Shown here piece by piece: positions 15,991 through 25,036 of a DNA stretch of 47,256 bases. Location: positions 135,570 through 182,825 of the forward strand of contig DEAU01000010.1 of the NCBI GenBank assembly GCA_002348705.1. The letters are read 5' to 3'. The notes beneath the pieces were generated by a model. The model was not told the origin of the DNA, made no database searches, and saw nothing but the letters and a program-made list of their open reading frames with translations. Numbering within the stretch: position 1 is the first letter of the stretch; every line of letters begins with the position of its first letter. The translations under genes and the position numbers were made by a program. The DNA comes from Candidatus Neomicrothrix sp. UBA2974. Its GTDB lineage: Bacteria; Actinomycetota; Acidimicrobiia; Acidimicrobiales; MedAcidi-G1.

Positions 15991-17709
15991 ATGCGCACCG
16001 ATCGTTGCGGTGACCTCCGAATCACCGATGTCGGACGGACGGTCACTCTCTGTGGCTGGGTCGATCGACGACGGGAGCACGGCGAACACCTCGCCTTTGT
16101 TGATCTGCGCGACCGCAGCGGCGTCGTCCAGTTAGTTGTGGACGGCGCTCATGATCTGCGTAGCGAGTTCGTGCTTCGGGCGACGGGTACTGTCCGGGAG
16201 CGTCCTGCCGATACTGCCAACGAGGCCCTGGCGACCGGTGAAGTTGAGATCGAGATTGAGGCCGTTGAGGTGCTATCGGTTGCCGAGCCCCCGCCCTTTC
16301 CGCTTGACGAAAGAACTGATATAGACGAGGTGCTCAGGCTGCGTCACCGCTACGTGGACCTCCGACGGCCACGTCTCCAGCACAACCTCGAGGTCCGAGC
16401 GCAGGTCAACAGCGCTGTCCGACGGGCCATGGAGGAACAAGGTTTTATCGAAGTCGAGACCCCGATGCTGGTGGCCAGCACTCCGGAGGGTGCGCGGGAT
16501 TTCGTTGTTCCATCGCGTAAGGAGCCCGGATCCTTCTACGCCTTGCCGCAGAGCCCCCAAATTTTCAAGCAGTTGTGCATGGTGGGTGGACTTGACCGCT
16601 ACTACCAGATCGCACGATGTCTGCGAGATGAGGACCTTCGCTCCGATCGCCAGTTCGAGTTCATGCAGCTTGACGCCGAGGCCAGCTTCGTGTCTCAGGA
16701 AGACGTTCTGGGCTTTATCTCCTTCGCCGTGTCGGCAGCCGCTGAGGCGGTGACCGGTGAGCGTCCCGGCGACATCGACAGGATTTCTTGGGAAGAGGCG
16801 ATGGAACGCTACGGCTCCGATAAACCCGATGTCCGTTTTGGCATGGAGTTGATTGAACTGACTGAGGTCTTTGCTAATACGGAGTTCCGTGCCTTCCAGA
16901 CCCCCTGTGTAAAGGGCATCCGGGTGCCCGGCGGGTCTGATATCTCGCGCAGCCGCCTGGACGACCTAACTGACCGTTGCAAGGCATGGGGGGCTAAGGG
17001 GCTTGTCTGGATGCGGGTTACCCCTGACGAACTCGACTCCCCCGTCGACAAGTTTCTGACCGACGACGAGCGTGCCGGATTGCGGACAGCAATGAACGCC
17101 GAGGTCGGTGATCTCTTGCTGTTGGTGGCTGATGAGCGACGAACCGTCCGACACATCTTGGGCCTACTGCGCCTTGAGTTGGGACGCCCGCCGCTAACAG
17201 CGGGAGGCCTCAATTTCCTGTGGGTGGTTGACTTTCCTCTATTTGAGGGCCTTGACGATGTGGGTAATCCGATTCCGGCCCACCACCCGTTCACTATGCC
17301 CCACGAAGATGACATCGTCCTGCTAGACGACGGCGACAGGCTTGCCATCCGCTCACAGGCCTATGACCTAGTGCTGAACGGCTGGGAGTTGGGATCAGGA
17401 AGCGTGCGGATCCACGAGCGCGATGTCCAAGAAAAGATCTTTTCAGTTCTGGGAATCGGATCCGAGGAAGCTCAGGCCAAGTTTGGCTTCCTGCTCGACG
17501 CTTTTCGTTATGGAACTCCGCCCCACGCTGGCTTCGCCTTCGGCATGGACCGACTTACAGCGATCCTTGCCGGTGAGGAGAACATCCGCGAGGTCATCGC
17601 CTATCCGAAGACCCAGTCTGGGACCGACCCGCTGACCAGTGCGCCAACATCCATTGATGACCGGCATCTCGAGGAATTGGGCCTGCGGCTTCTTCCTCCG
17701 ACCGATTAA
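15991..17709 (+). CDS. aspS: Aspartyl-tRNA synthetase (possibly Asp/Asn non-discriminating)
   Basis: AspRS is a class II synthetase. The protein (572 residues from ATG 15991) has the N-terminal OB-fold anticodon domain (TVTLCGWVDRRREHGEH), motif 2 (LPQSPQIFKQL, YYQIARCLRDEDLRSDRQFE), the bacterial GAD insertion (about 285-415) and motif 3 (GFAFGMDRLTAILAG). The anticodon-contacting loop has H30, a residue associated with non-discriminating AspRS, rather than the leucine of E. coli; the second marker position is not a clear match. ATG 15991 gives the canonical start MRTxxCGxL. A TTG at 15970 overlapping the hisS stop is an alternative that adds seven residues. Confidence 0.94.
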   Translation: MRTDRCGDLRITDVGRTVTLCGWVDRRREHGEHLAFVDLRDRSGVVQLVVDGAHDLRSEFVLRATGTVRERPADTANEALATGEVEIEIEAVEVLSVAEPPPFPLDERTDIDEVLRLRHRYVDLRRPRLQHNLEVRAQVNSAVRRAMEEQGFIEVETPMLVASTPEGARDFVVPSRKEPGSFYALPQSPQIFKQLCMVGGLDRYYQIARCLRDEDLRSDRQFEFMQLDAEASFVSQEDVLGFISFAVSAAAEAVTGERPGDIDRISWEEAMERYGSDKPDVRFGMELIELTEVFANTEFRAFQTPCVKGIRVPGGSDISRSRLDDLTDRCKAWGAKGLVWMRVTPDELDSPVDKFLTDDERAGLRTAMNAEVGDLLLLVADERRTVRHILGLLRLELGRPPLTAGGLNFLWVVDFPLFEGLDDVGNPIPAHHPFTMPHEDDIVLLDDGDRLAIRSQAYDLVLNGWELGSGSVRIHERDVQEKIFSVLGIGSEEAQAKFGFLLDAFRYGTPPHAGFAFGMDRLTAILAGEENIREVIAYPKTQSGTDPLTSAPTSIDDRHLEELGLRLLPPTD

Positions 17710-17716
17710 GTCCCAT

Positions 17717-17771
17717 CCCGAGGGTCTTCGGGTATAGGGGACAGGGTCCGGGCCGCTGGTGGGGCTACCGT
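17717..17771 (+). promoter_or_regulatory. aspS-rarA junction: hairpin and rarA -10 element
   Basis: CCCGA (17717-17721) pairs with TCGGG (17728-17732), a 5-bp hairpin without T-tract just after the aspS stop. TACCGT (17766-17771) ends 7 bases before the GTG start of rarA with no Shine-Dalgarno, fitting a leaderless promoter. Confidence 0.4.
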
Positions 17772-17778
17772 CGACCAC

Positions 17779-19134
17779 GTGATCGGGGATCTATTCACCA
17801 GTGCGGCGTCCGAGCGATTAGCCCGGCGCGCTCCGCTGGCTGACCGGCTCCGACCCACGCGACTCGACGATGTAGTCGGTCAGGACCACCTGCTGGGTCC
17901 CGGTCGACCGCTTCGACGTCTAATTGAGGCCGACCGCCTATCTTCGGTGATCCTTTGGGGCCCACCTGGAACCGGTAAAACTTCTTTGGCCCGTCTGATC
18001 GCCCGGGTCACTGCACACGAATTTGCAGCGCTGTCGGCGGTCAGTGCAAGCGTGAAAGACGTTCGGGAACTGGTGGCGGTTGCCGAGGAGCGTCTTGGTG
18101 AACGCGACGTTGGAACGATCCTCTTTCTTGACGAAGTGCACCGTTTCAACAAGGCGCAGCAGGACGCGCTCCTACCGTCGGTGGAGACGGGCCTGCTGAC
18201 CCTCATTGGAGCGACGACTGAGAACCCATTCTTCGAGGTCAATGCTCCCTTGTTGTCCAGATCTACCCTCTTCCGCCTCGAGCCACTAGACAATGAAGCC
18301 GTCCGACGTCTGCTAAACCGCGGCCTCGTGGTTGAAGAGGTGGTGGCCGACGAAGAGGCTCTGGAGTTGTTGGTTGACCGCGCCGCGGGAGACGGTCGCC
18401 ATGCACTAACCAGCCTTGAAGTATCGGTAGCGCTCGCCGCCGGCCGCAGTGAGGGCGAACGGGCACGGGTGACAGTTGATGACGTCGAGGCGGCGCTGGG
18501 AACCAAATTCATCCGGTACGGGCGGGACGCCCACTATGACGTAATAAGCGCTTTCATCAAGGCCATCCGGGGATCAGACGCTGATGCTGGGTTGTACTGG
18601 CTGGCGCGAATGCTCGATGCTGGCGAGGATGCTCGGTTTATCGCTCGACGTCTGGTCATCTTGGCTAGCGAAGATGTCGGAATGGCTGACCCGATGGCCC
18701 TAGTGGTCGCCGACGCTGCGGCCCGTGCCGTTGAGTTTGTTGGTCTTCCGGAGGCAAAGCTGAACCTTGCGCAGGCAGTCGTCTATCTGGCTACAGCTCC
18801 AAAATCCAACCGAGTGATGACCGCTCTCGGGGCAGCGGAGGCCGATGCCCGTTCAGCAGGCGCGGGCGAGGTGCCAATGCACTTGCGCGACGCCCACTAC
18901 CGCGGAGCAGTCAGCCTCGGACACGGCGAGAGCTACGACTATCCGCATGACTATCCGGACGGATGGGTCGCCCAGCAGTACCGGCCGACCGAGGTGGAGG
19001 GGAGGCGCTACTACCATCCATCTTCAAAGGGTTTCGAGGCGGAGGTTGCGGGACGTATGCGTAAGACGGACTCGGGCTTAGAGCCCGCGCCGAAAGAGCG
19101 TGACATGGAGCGAACGAGGGAGCAGAACGGCTGA
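17779..19134 (+). CDS. rarA: Replication-associated recombination AAA+ ATPase RarA (MgsA)
   Basis: RarA/MgsA is a clamp-loader-like AAA+ ATPase acting at stalled replication forks. The 451-residue protein shows LADRLRPTRLDDVVGQDHLLG at the start, Walker A GPPGTGKTS (61-69), Walker B LFLDEVHRF (115-123), sensor 1 LIGATTENPFFEV, and the C-terminal tetramerisation domain with SAFIKAIRGSDADAGLYWLARM and ASEDVGMADP. GTG 17779 fits a leaderless promoter. The stop overlaps the start of the DUF948 gene (TGATG). The pairing upstream of alaS is common in actinobacteria. Confidence 0.95.
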   Translation: MIGDLFTSAASERLARRAPLADRLRPTRLDDVVGQDHLLGPGRPLRRLIEADRLSSVILWGPPGTGKTSLARLIARVTAHEFAALSAVSASVKDVRELVAVAEERLGERDVGTILFLDEVHRFNKAQQDALLPSVETGLLTLIGATTENPFFEVNAPLLSRSTLFRLEPLDNEAVRRLLNRGLVVEEVVADEEALELLVDRAAGDGRHALTSLEVSVALAAGRSEGERARVTVDDVEAALGTKFIRYGRDAHYDVISAFIKAIRGSDADAGLYWLARMLDAGEDARFIARRLVILASEDVGMADPMALVVADAAARAVEFVGLPEAKLNLAQAVVYLATAPKSNRVMTALGAAEADARSAGAGEVPMHLRDAHYRGAVSLGHGESYDYPHDYPDGWVAQQYRPTEVEGRRYYHPSSKGFEAEVAGRMRKTDSGLEPAPKERDMERTREQNG

Positions 19135-19586
19135 TGGCGGCCAGCGACTTGGCGGCCCTGCTAGTGGCTATTACCTGTCTCGCTGCTATTGCAGTGCTAG
19201 TTGTTGCTGTTATTTCTCTCGTGCGGACACTTCGAGCTCTCCGGGAGGTCGTTGACGTCCTCCGTGAAGAAACCATTCCCATGTTGGCCGAGATCCGATC
19301 AGTGGTCGACCGCGCCACTGAGGGATTGGACCGAGTGGACCACCTGCTTGATGCCGCCGAGGACATTTCTGGAACTGTGGATGCAGCGTCCCGGCTGACC
19401 TACCGCGCCCTCGCCCCACCGCTGGTCGGTGCGGCCTCGGTGTCGGCGGGTATCGGGCGGTTTCTGCGCCGCCTCCGCGGTGAGACAACTAGCGGTTCTT
19501 TGACCGAGCCCGGTCGGTCCGGCAACGTCATCGAAGCAGCCACGGTTGATCGCCGTCGGCGTCGACGGGCTGGGGGCAATGCCTGA
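19134..19586 (+). CDS. DUF948-type membrane protein
   Basis: The 150-residue protein has one strong N-terminal membrane helix (about 6-30), then a long amphipathic helical region (about 33-90, LREETIPMLAEIRSVVDRAT and DRVDHLLDAAEDISG), then a second mildly hydrophobic stretch (about 100-120) and a basic C-terminus with RRRRRR. This layout matches DUF948 proteins, whose function I do not know. ATG overlaps the rarA stop and its own stop overlaps the next start (TGATG), so rarA, this gene and 19586-19882 form one tight unit. Confidence 0.8.
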   Translation: MAASDLAALLVAITCLAAIAVLVVAVISLVRTLRALREVVDVLREETIPMLAEIRSVVDRATEGLDRVDHLLDAAEDISGTVDAASRLTYRALAPPLVGAASVSAGIGRFLRRLRGETTSGSLTEPGRSGNVIEAATVDRRRRRRAGGNA

Positions 19587-19882
19587 TGCGCAGCCGTCTC
19601 TTTTGGTTAGTCGGGGGCTGGGCGATTGGTACAGTCACCGCTACTTGGCTGCGGCGGCGCATCCGGAAGGGTGTCCGTCGGTATGCCCCAGAACAGCTGA
19701 GACAGGAGGCGTCCGATCGGACGACGGCTCTAATTGATGGGGTCCGTCGGATTACCCGTGAGGTTGTGGCGGCCACTCGGGACGGTGCTGACGAGGCAAG
19801 GGCAACCCGACACTCCCTAGATCACCGGTTACCCCCTCGCCGAAATCATCGGCCAGTTCGGGTACCTCTGCGGCGTCCCTAG
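19586..19882 (+). CDS. Small membrane protein of unknown function
   Basis: The 98-residue protein starts with one membrane helix (about 4-22, LFWLVGGWAIGTVTATWL) followed by a very basic juxtamembrane segment RRRIRKGVRR, an amphipathic helix and an Arg/Pro-rich tail. I recognise no family. It is translationally coupled to the DUF948 gene, and similar small proteins occur in this slot before alaS in other actinobacteria, so I consider it real. Its stop codon TAG (19880-19882) is also the first half of the alaS -10 hexamer. The last 25 residues have low-complexity composition and could be poorly conserved. Confidence 0.65.
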   Translation: MRSRLFWLVGGWAIGTVTATWLRRRIRKGVRRYAPEQLRQEASDRTTALIDGVRRITREVVAATRDGADEARATRHSLDHRLPPRRNHRPVRVPLRRP

Positions 19883-19885
19883 GCT
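19880..19885 (+). promoter_or_regulatory. -10 element of alaS overlapping upstream stop codon
   Basis: TAGGCT lies 9 bases before the alaS ATG with no standard Shine-Dalgarno. Its TAG is the stop codon of the preceding small membrane protein gene. Confidence 0.5.
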
Positions 19886-19894
19886 GGGGCGGCT

Positions 19895-22483
19895 ATGAAC
19901 AGCACGTCCACCATCCCGACTACCGCGAACGCCGTTCGCCGCGCCTTCGTTGAATATTTCGCCACCAACGGTCATCACCACGAGCCGTCGGGGAGCCTGA
20001 TTCCGCACGATCCGACGCTCCTGTTCACAGTGGCCGGCATGGTTCCATTTAAGCCCTACTTCGTGGGTGAACAGCCCGCACCGTGGCCCCGGGCCGCAAC
20101 CGTTCAAAAGTGTGTCCGAGCCGGCGGCAAGCACAACGACCTCGATGAGGTAGGCCGCACCAGTCGTCACCTCACCTTCTTTGAGATGCTTGGCAATTTC
20201 AGCTTTGGCGACTACTTCAAGTCTGAGGCCTGTGCCTTTGCCTGGCAGTTCGTGACAGCGCACCTGGGTTTGGACCCCGAACGACTCTGGGTCACCGTCC
20301 ATGTAAGTGACGACGAGGCTGAGACTATTTGGCGTGACGAGGTGGGGGTGCCAGCCGAGCGGATTCAGCGACTCGATGAGGACAACTACTGGAAAATGGC
20401 CGATACCGGTCCGTGTGGACCGTGTTCGGAGATTTTCTGGGACAAGGGTCCTGAATTTGGTGAGGGCGGAGGGCCAGCCCATGGCGACGACGAGCGATTC
20501 ATCGAAATATGGAACCTCGTCTTTATGCAGTTCGAGCAGCACACCGATGGCTCGATGACGCCACTTCCCACCCCGTCTATTGACACAGGGCTTGGGCTAG
20601 AGCGCATCTTGAGCGTATTGGAGGGCGTGGATTCAGTTTGGGAGACCGACGAGTTCCGTCAACTCCTGGATCGGATTTCGGAACTCAGCGGCGTGGATCA
20701 CGGTTCGTCGGAGCGGACTGACGTTTCGCAGCGCATTCTTGCTGACCATGCCCGATCGTCGACCTTCCTGATCAGCGATGGGGTCTTTCCCAGCAACGAG
20801 GATCGCGGCTACGTGTTGCGTCGCATAATCCGACGGGCAGTCCGCCATGCCTGGTTGCTAGGTGTCGAAGACCTGATCATGCCGGAACTGGTCGATGCCG
20901 TGGTGGCAATCATGGGACCCGATTACCCGGAACTAGAGCGGAACCACGGCTTTGTGCGAGACGTCCTGAGTCGAGAAGAGCAGCGCTTTCGGGAGACTCT
21001 TCGAACCGGTTCAGCCATTCTCGATGACGCCCTCGACGGCTTGGGCGACGACGGTGTCCTCTCCGGTGACGTGGTTTTCAAGCTCCACGACACCTACGGC
21101 TTCCCGCTGGAGTTGACCCAAGAAATAACTGCTGAGCGGGGACTAGTGGTAGACCTCGATCGCTTCCGGTCTGCCATGGTCGACCAGCAGTCCCGGGCTA
21201 GGGCGGCACGAAGGGTCGCCGGTGACGGTGCGTCGATTGGAGAGCTGCGCTCAGTGCTAGAGGAGCACGGTCCGACCGACTTTGTGGGACGCGACGTGGA
21301 CGAGGCGACTGCGACGGTCTTGTACGTAAACGATGAGGTGGTGGTGCTTGACCGGACCCCGTTTTACGCTGAGTCGGGAGGTCAGATTGGCGATACCGGG
21401 ATGCTTGCATCGGACTCCGGGACACTGCGAGTGCTAGACACCACTTTGGCCTTAGAGGTCCTCCACCAGCACCGATTTGAAGTGGTGGATGGTGAGGTCT
21501 TCGTCGGTCAGGAGGTGCGGGCGACCATCGACGTGGAGCGTCGCTCTGCTATCCGTCGTAACCACACCGGTACCCACCTGCTCCACTCCGCTCTTCGTCG
21601 TGTTTTGGGTGACCACGTCAAGCAGCAGGGCTCGCATGTCGGTCCTGACCGACTGAGGTTTGACTTCAGTCACTTCGAGGCCCTCTCCGATGAGCAGGTC
21701 ACAGCTGTCGAGGACCTTGCTAATGCCGATGTTCTCGACAACCCGACTTGTCGGCACTACGAGGCCACGCGGGAGGAGGCCGAGGCGGCGGGAGCCATTG
21801 CGTTCTTCGGCGACAAGTACGGCGAGACGGTCCGTGTACTTGAGGCGGGACCCCACTCAATCGAACTCTGTGGCGGGACTCATGTAAATGCCCTAGGTGG
21901 CATCGGCCTGCTAAGGATCGTGTCGGAGGGTTCTATTGGCTCGAACATCCGGAGAATCGAAGCGGTCACAGGGACAGCACCCATTAGCCGGCTCCGGGAC
22001 TCCGAAGCGACATTGGCCGAGGCCGCGAAACTGATCGGTGTTCCTGTTGACGACCTGATAGATGGAATCCGACGGCGACTGGCCGATATCAAGGCTATGC
22101 GAAGAGAACTGGACGAGGCGCTGCGCGAGGCCGCTCAAGGCCGTGCTGGCGAACTAGCAGCCACCGCAGAGGATGGCATTGTGGTGGCTCGAGTAAATGA
22201 TGTCGACCGCGATGGTCTTCGCGGCCTCGCTGTGGCCGTTCGGGATCACGACGGAGTGCGGGCCGCCATCCTGGGAACTGCGCCCGATGGGGGAGGGGCT
22301 GCCCTGGTTTCCGCCGTGACCGCAGACAGCGGCTTGGACGCTGGTCTGCTGCTGGCCGACGCGGCGAAAACCATTGGTGGTGGTGGTCGTCCGAACCCGG
22401 AGGTGACGATGGTTGGAGGAAAGACGCCCGAAGGACTCGACGAGGCCCTCGAGCAGGCACGGTCGGCGGCGCGGGCCGGCTGA
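19895..22483 (+). CDS. alaS: Alanyl-tRNA synthetase
   Basis: AlaRS charges tRNA-Ala and edits mischarged Ser/Gly. The 862-residue protein has the class II catalytic domain (LLFTVAGMVPFKPYF, KHNDLDEVGRTSRHLTFFEM, NYWKMADTGPCGPCSEI, TPSIDTGLGLERI), the tRNA-recognition domain, and an editing domain with zinc ligands H557 and H561 in NHTGTHLLH and C659/H663 in LCGGTHV. A C-Ala domain ends with GGGGRPNPEVTMVGG. All key motifs are intact. It heads the alaS-ruvX-mltG-aroE unit. Confidence 0.97.
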   Translation: MNSTSTIPTTANAVRRAFVEYFATNGHHHEPSGSLIPHDPTLLFTVAGMVPFKPYFVGEQPAPWPRAATVQKCVRAGGKHNDLDEVGRTSRHLTFFEMLGNFSFGDYFKSEACAFAWQFVTAHLGLDPERLWVTVHVSDDEAETIWRDEVGVPAERIQRLDEDNYWKMADTGPCGPCSEIFWDKGPEFGEGGGPAHGDDERFIEIWNLVFMQFEQHTDGSMTPLPTPSIDTGLGLERILSVLEGVDSVWETDEFRQLLDRISELSGVDHGSSERTDVSQRILADHARSSTFLISDGVFPSNEDRGYVLRRIIRRAVRHAWLLGVEDLIMPELVDAVVAIMGPDYPELERNHGFVRDVLSREEQRFRETLRTGSAILDDALDGLGDDGVLSGDVVFKLHDTYGFPLELTQEITAERGLVVDLDRFRSAMVDQQSRARAARRVAGDGASIGELRSVLEEHGPTDFVGRDVDEATATVLYVNDEVVVLDRTPFYAESGGQIGDTGMLASDSGTLRVLDTTLALEVLHQHRFEVVDGEVFVGQEVRATIDVERRSAIRRNHTGTHLLHSALRRVLGDHVKQQGSHVGPDRLRFDFSHFEALSDEQVTAVEDLANADVLDNPTCRHYEATREEAEAAGAIAFFGDKYGETVRVLEAGPHSIELCGGTHVNALGGIGLLRIVSEGSIGSNIRRIEAVTGTAPISRLRDSEATLAEAAKLIGVPVDDLIDGIRRRLADIKAMRRELDEALREAAQGRAGELAATAEDGIVVARVNDVDRDGLRGLAVAVRDHDGVRAAILGTAPDGGGAALVSAVTADSGLDAGLLLADAAKTIGGGGRPNPEVTMVGGKTPEGLDEALEQARSAARAG

Positions 22484-22489
22484 AATCCG

Positions 22490-22960
22490 GTGCGGGCTCT
22501 AGGCCTCGATCTCGGGACGAAACGCATCGGCGTTGCCGTCAGCGACGGCGAGGGACTTCTGGCCACGCCAGTCGACGTGGTGCACCGCACAGGCGATCGG
22601 CAGCGGGAGCACCGGACCTTGGCCGCTCTGGCGGCCGAGTGGGAAGCAGAGGTGGTTGTTGTCGGCATGCCGTATTCGCTCGACGGTTCAGTTGGTCCAA
22701 TGGCCCGAGCCGCAGCTGCAGAGGCACAAGAGTTGGCCGGATTCCTGGGTGACCGACTGGGTATCCCGGTAGAGACCTACGATGAACGTCTGACCACTGT
22801 GACCGCCGAACGGTCCCTCCGGGACCAGGACCTTCGTGGCCCTAACCGTCGACGGGTGGTCGACATGGTGGCCGCAGCGGTGATGCTTCAGGCGTGGTTG
22901 GACTCGCGGCAGGTAACAGAGACTGATTCCGGGACTATGGGCGGAGAGACTCAAGGGTGA
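22490..22960 (+). CDS. ruvX: RuvX/YqgF family Holliday-junction resolvase-like nuclease
   Basis: YqgF has an RNase H-like fold and has been linked to pre-16S rRNA 5'-end maturation and to junction resolution. The 156-residue protein has LGLDLGTKRIGVAVSD with the first catalytic aspartate (D7), VVVGMPYSLDGS, the YDERLTTVTAER segment and a final acidic segment in RRVVDMVAAAVMLQAWLD. Length is slightly above the usual 140 because of a short acidic tail. GTG 22490 lies 6 bases after the alaS stop; its end overlaps mltG (GTGA). Confidence 0.94.
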   Translation: MRALGLDLGTKRIGVAVSDGEGLLATPVDVVHRTGDRQREHRTLAALAAEWEAEVVVVGMPYSLDGSVGPMARAAAAEAQELAGFLGDRLGIPVETYDERLTTVTAERSLRDQDLRGPNRRRVVDMVAAAVMLQAWLDSRQVTETDSGTMGGETQG

Positions 22961-24165
22961 TCGACCACTCAACGCGCCCCGACCAGGCCCTCGACAGTTG
23001 GTCCGATTCCACATCATCGTCTGAAGGGGCTGGACCGGACGTCCGATGGGTTCGCCACCGTCCTCCTATGGGCCCTTTGCCTCGTTGGGGTCTGGTAATA
23101 GCCGTAGTCCTGATAGCGGCAGTCGTTGGTGTGCGCCAGTTCGTGGACTGGGTGCGCGACCAAACGGTGCCCGAGGGGCTAACCGGGGCTGAGGTCGAGT
23201 TTGTGATAGTCGAGGGATGGTCGACTAATGACGTCGTGGCAGCTCTCGGCGATGCCGGGGTGGTGGACAACCCAGCCATGTTTCGTCAGTGGATGCGCTG
23301 TCCAGCGGCCATCCGATGGCTCATCGATTGCCCAACTGGACGGGAGTACACCTTCCAAGCTGGTGACTACATTCTGCGGGAAAACCTCAGTTTTGAGGCC
23401 ACAGTTGTGCTTCTTGAAGGTGGGCCGCTTCCCGAGGAGATCATCAGGGTTACCGTTCCCGAGGGGCTCACGGTGGATCAGACCATACAAAGGCTGATGG
23501 TTGAGATGCCGCTCTTTGACGAGGATGACTTGCGGGCCGCCATGGTTAGCGAGCGGCTCGTCTGGAAGCATTACCCGTCCGATCTGCCGTACCGTCTTGT
23601 CGAGGGCCTCCTCTTCCCTGATACCTACCAGTTGGACGAGGCCACGGTTGATGACGAGATGGGTTTGCTCGTTCGTATGCACCAGCAGTTCCTAAAGGTG
23701 GTAGACGACCTGAAGTTGGAGGAAAGAGCTGCTCAGGTTGGTCTTACGCCGTATGAGGCGGTCGTTTTGGCCTCGTTGGTTGAAGAAGAGGCTCGGCTTG
23801 ACGATGAGCGGCCAAAGATCAGTCGGGTTATCCACAATCGTCTAGTTAGGGGCTGGAGATTAGGAATCGATGCTTCTAGCCGCTATGCAGTGGGTAAGAC
23901 TGCTGGCGAGCCTATGACTACCGAAGAACTGAACGTGGTCTCCCCATGGAATACCCGGGTAGTAGTCGGACTTCCACCGACACCGATCGCTGCTCCAGGC
24001 AGGGCTTCTCTGGAGGCTGCGGTGTCGCCGGAGCCTGGCGACTGGTTGTACTACGTGCGGACCGACGAGGGGGGGGTGATCGGGGCGCACACCTTTGTTG
24101 CATCGGCATCCGAATTTGAGGCAGCGCGTCAGGTCTGTGTGGAGAAGGATTTGGGCTGTGGCTGA
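22957..24165 (+). CDS. mltG: Endolytic murein transglycosylase MltG
   Basis: MltG cleaves nascent peptidoglycan strands at the outer face of the membrane. The 402-residue protein has a cytoplasmic N-terminus (about 42 residues), one membrane helix (about 44-62), a LysM-like region and the YceG catalytic domain with LLFPDTYQL, LASLVEEEARLDDERPKIS (E276 aligns with the catalytic glutamate of E. coli MltG), VIHNRL and the end pattern PPTPIAAPGRASLEAAVSP plus LYYVRTDEGG. All expected motifs are present. It overlaps ruvX by four bases and aroE by eight. Confidence 0.95.
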   Translation: MIDHSTRPDQALDSWSDSTSSSEGAGPDVRWVRHRPPMGPLPRWGLVIAVVLIAAVVGVRQFVDWVRDQTVPEGLTGAEVEFVIVEGWSTNDVVAALGDAGVVDNPAMFRQWMRCPAAIRWLIDCPTGREYTFQAGDYILRENLSFEATVVLLEGGPLPEEIIRVTVPEGLTVDQTIQRLMVEMPLFDEDDLRAAMVSERLVWKHYPSDLPYRLVEGLLFPDTYQLDEATVDDEMGLLVRMHQQFLKVVDDLKLEERAAQVGLTPYEAVVLASLVEEEARLDDERPKISRVIHNRLVRGWRLGIDASSRYAVGKTAGEPMTTEELNVVSPWNTRVVVGLPPTPIAAPGRASLEAAVSPEPGDWLYYVRTDEGGVIGAHTFVASASEFEAARQVCVEKDLGCG

Positions 24166-25036
24166 GCTAACCAACGATCTACGTCCCCCTGTCTCCGGGC
24201 ATACGCGGCTGGCCGCCGTCATCGGCGATCCGGTCCGGCACTCTCTTTCGCCCGTACTTATGAATACAGCATTTGCTGCCACTGGATTGGACTGGTCTTA
24301 CCACGCGTTCCAGGTAGCCGAGGGCAATGCCTTGGGCGCGCTCAATGCTGTGCGTGCGCTAGGTCTGGAAGGCCTGTCAGTGACTATGCCCCACAAGGCA
24401 GCCGTCGCTGGAGCTGTCGACCGCTGTACCCCAGAAGCCGAAGTGCTCGAATCCGTGAACTGTGTCACAGTCGAGGCAGGGTTGCTGATTGGTCACAACA
24501 CTGACGGCGATGGTTTCTTGGGCGGTTTAGCCCACGATGCCGGGACGGAAGTTGCCGGCCGGAATGCTGTGGTCATGGGGGCCGGAGGGGCGGCTCGGGC
24601 AGTGGTGCGAGCCTTGGCGAGTTCTGGGGCCAGCGACGTAGCAGTTGTGAACCGGACTCAGGAGCAGGCCGAGAAAGCAGCGGCGCTAGCTGGAAGCGTC
24701 GGCAGAGTCGTCAGCAAGGATGGGTTGGCTGCTGTCCTGGCCAACGCCGACTTGGTTATTAACGCTACGCCGCTCGGCATGGCGGACGCCGGTTCTATCG
24801 CCGACTTTCCCGTCGACCCGGAGTTGGTTCCAGTCGACGCGGTGGCGGTCGATCTGATCTACCATCCCGCCGAGACCGCTTGGATGTCTGCCCTGCGCCG
24901 CCAAGGGGTCGAGGTCTATGGAGGACTCTCGATGCTGGTCTTCCAGGCAGCCTGCGCATTCGAGCTGTGGACGGGGAAAGCAGCGCCACTATCGGCGATG
25001 GAAGCCGCTGCTCGCGCGGCTCTGAACGAAGGTTGA
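24158..25036 (+). CDS. aroE: Shikimate dehydrogenase
   Basis: AroE reduces 3-dehydroshikimate to shikimate with NADPH. The 292-residue protein has the substrate-binding pattern VIGDPVRHSLSPVLMNTAF, the catalytic lysine in VTMPHKAAV, NTDGDGF, the NADP Rossmann motif VMGAGGAARAVVRAL, ATPLGM and the C-terminal GLSMLVFQAACAFELWTG. I chose GTG 24158, which has AAGGA (24145-24149) and overlaps mltG by eight bases; the longer in-frame start at 24095 adds 21 residues without family counterpart. No aroC follows; a 274-base gap separates it from aroK. Confidence 0.95.
   Translation: MAELTNDLRPPVSGHTRLAAVIGDPVRHSLSPVLMNTAFAATGLDWSYHAFQVAEGNALGALNAVRALGLEGLSVTMPHKAAVAGAVDRCTPEAEVLESVNCVTVEAGLLIGHNTDGDGFLGGLAHDAGTEVAGRNAVVMGAGGAARAVVRALASSGASDVAVVNRTQEQAEKAAALAGSVGRVVSKDGLAAVLANADLVINATPLGMADAGSIADFPVDPELVPVDAVAVDLIYHPAETAWMSALRRQGVEVYGGLSMLVFQAACAFELWTGKAAPLSAMEAAARAALNEG

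Noticed and set aside
19829..20542. 237-codon minus-strand ORF over the alaS start
   Set aside because: It is antisense to the alaS catalytic domain and shows no motif of its own.
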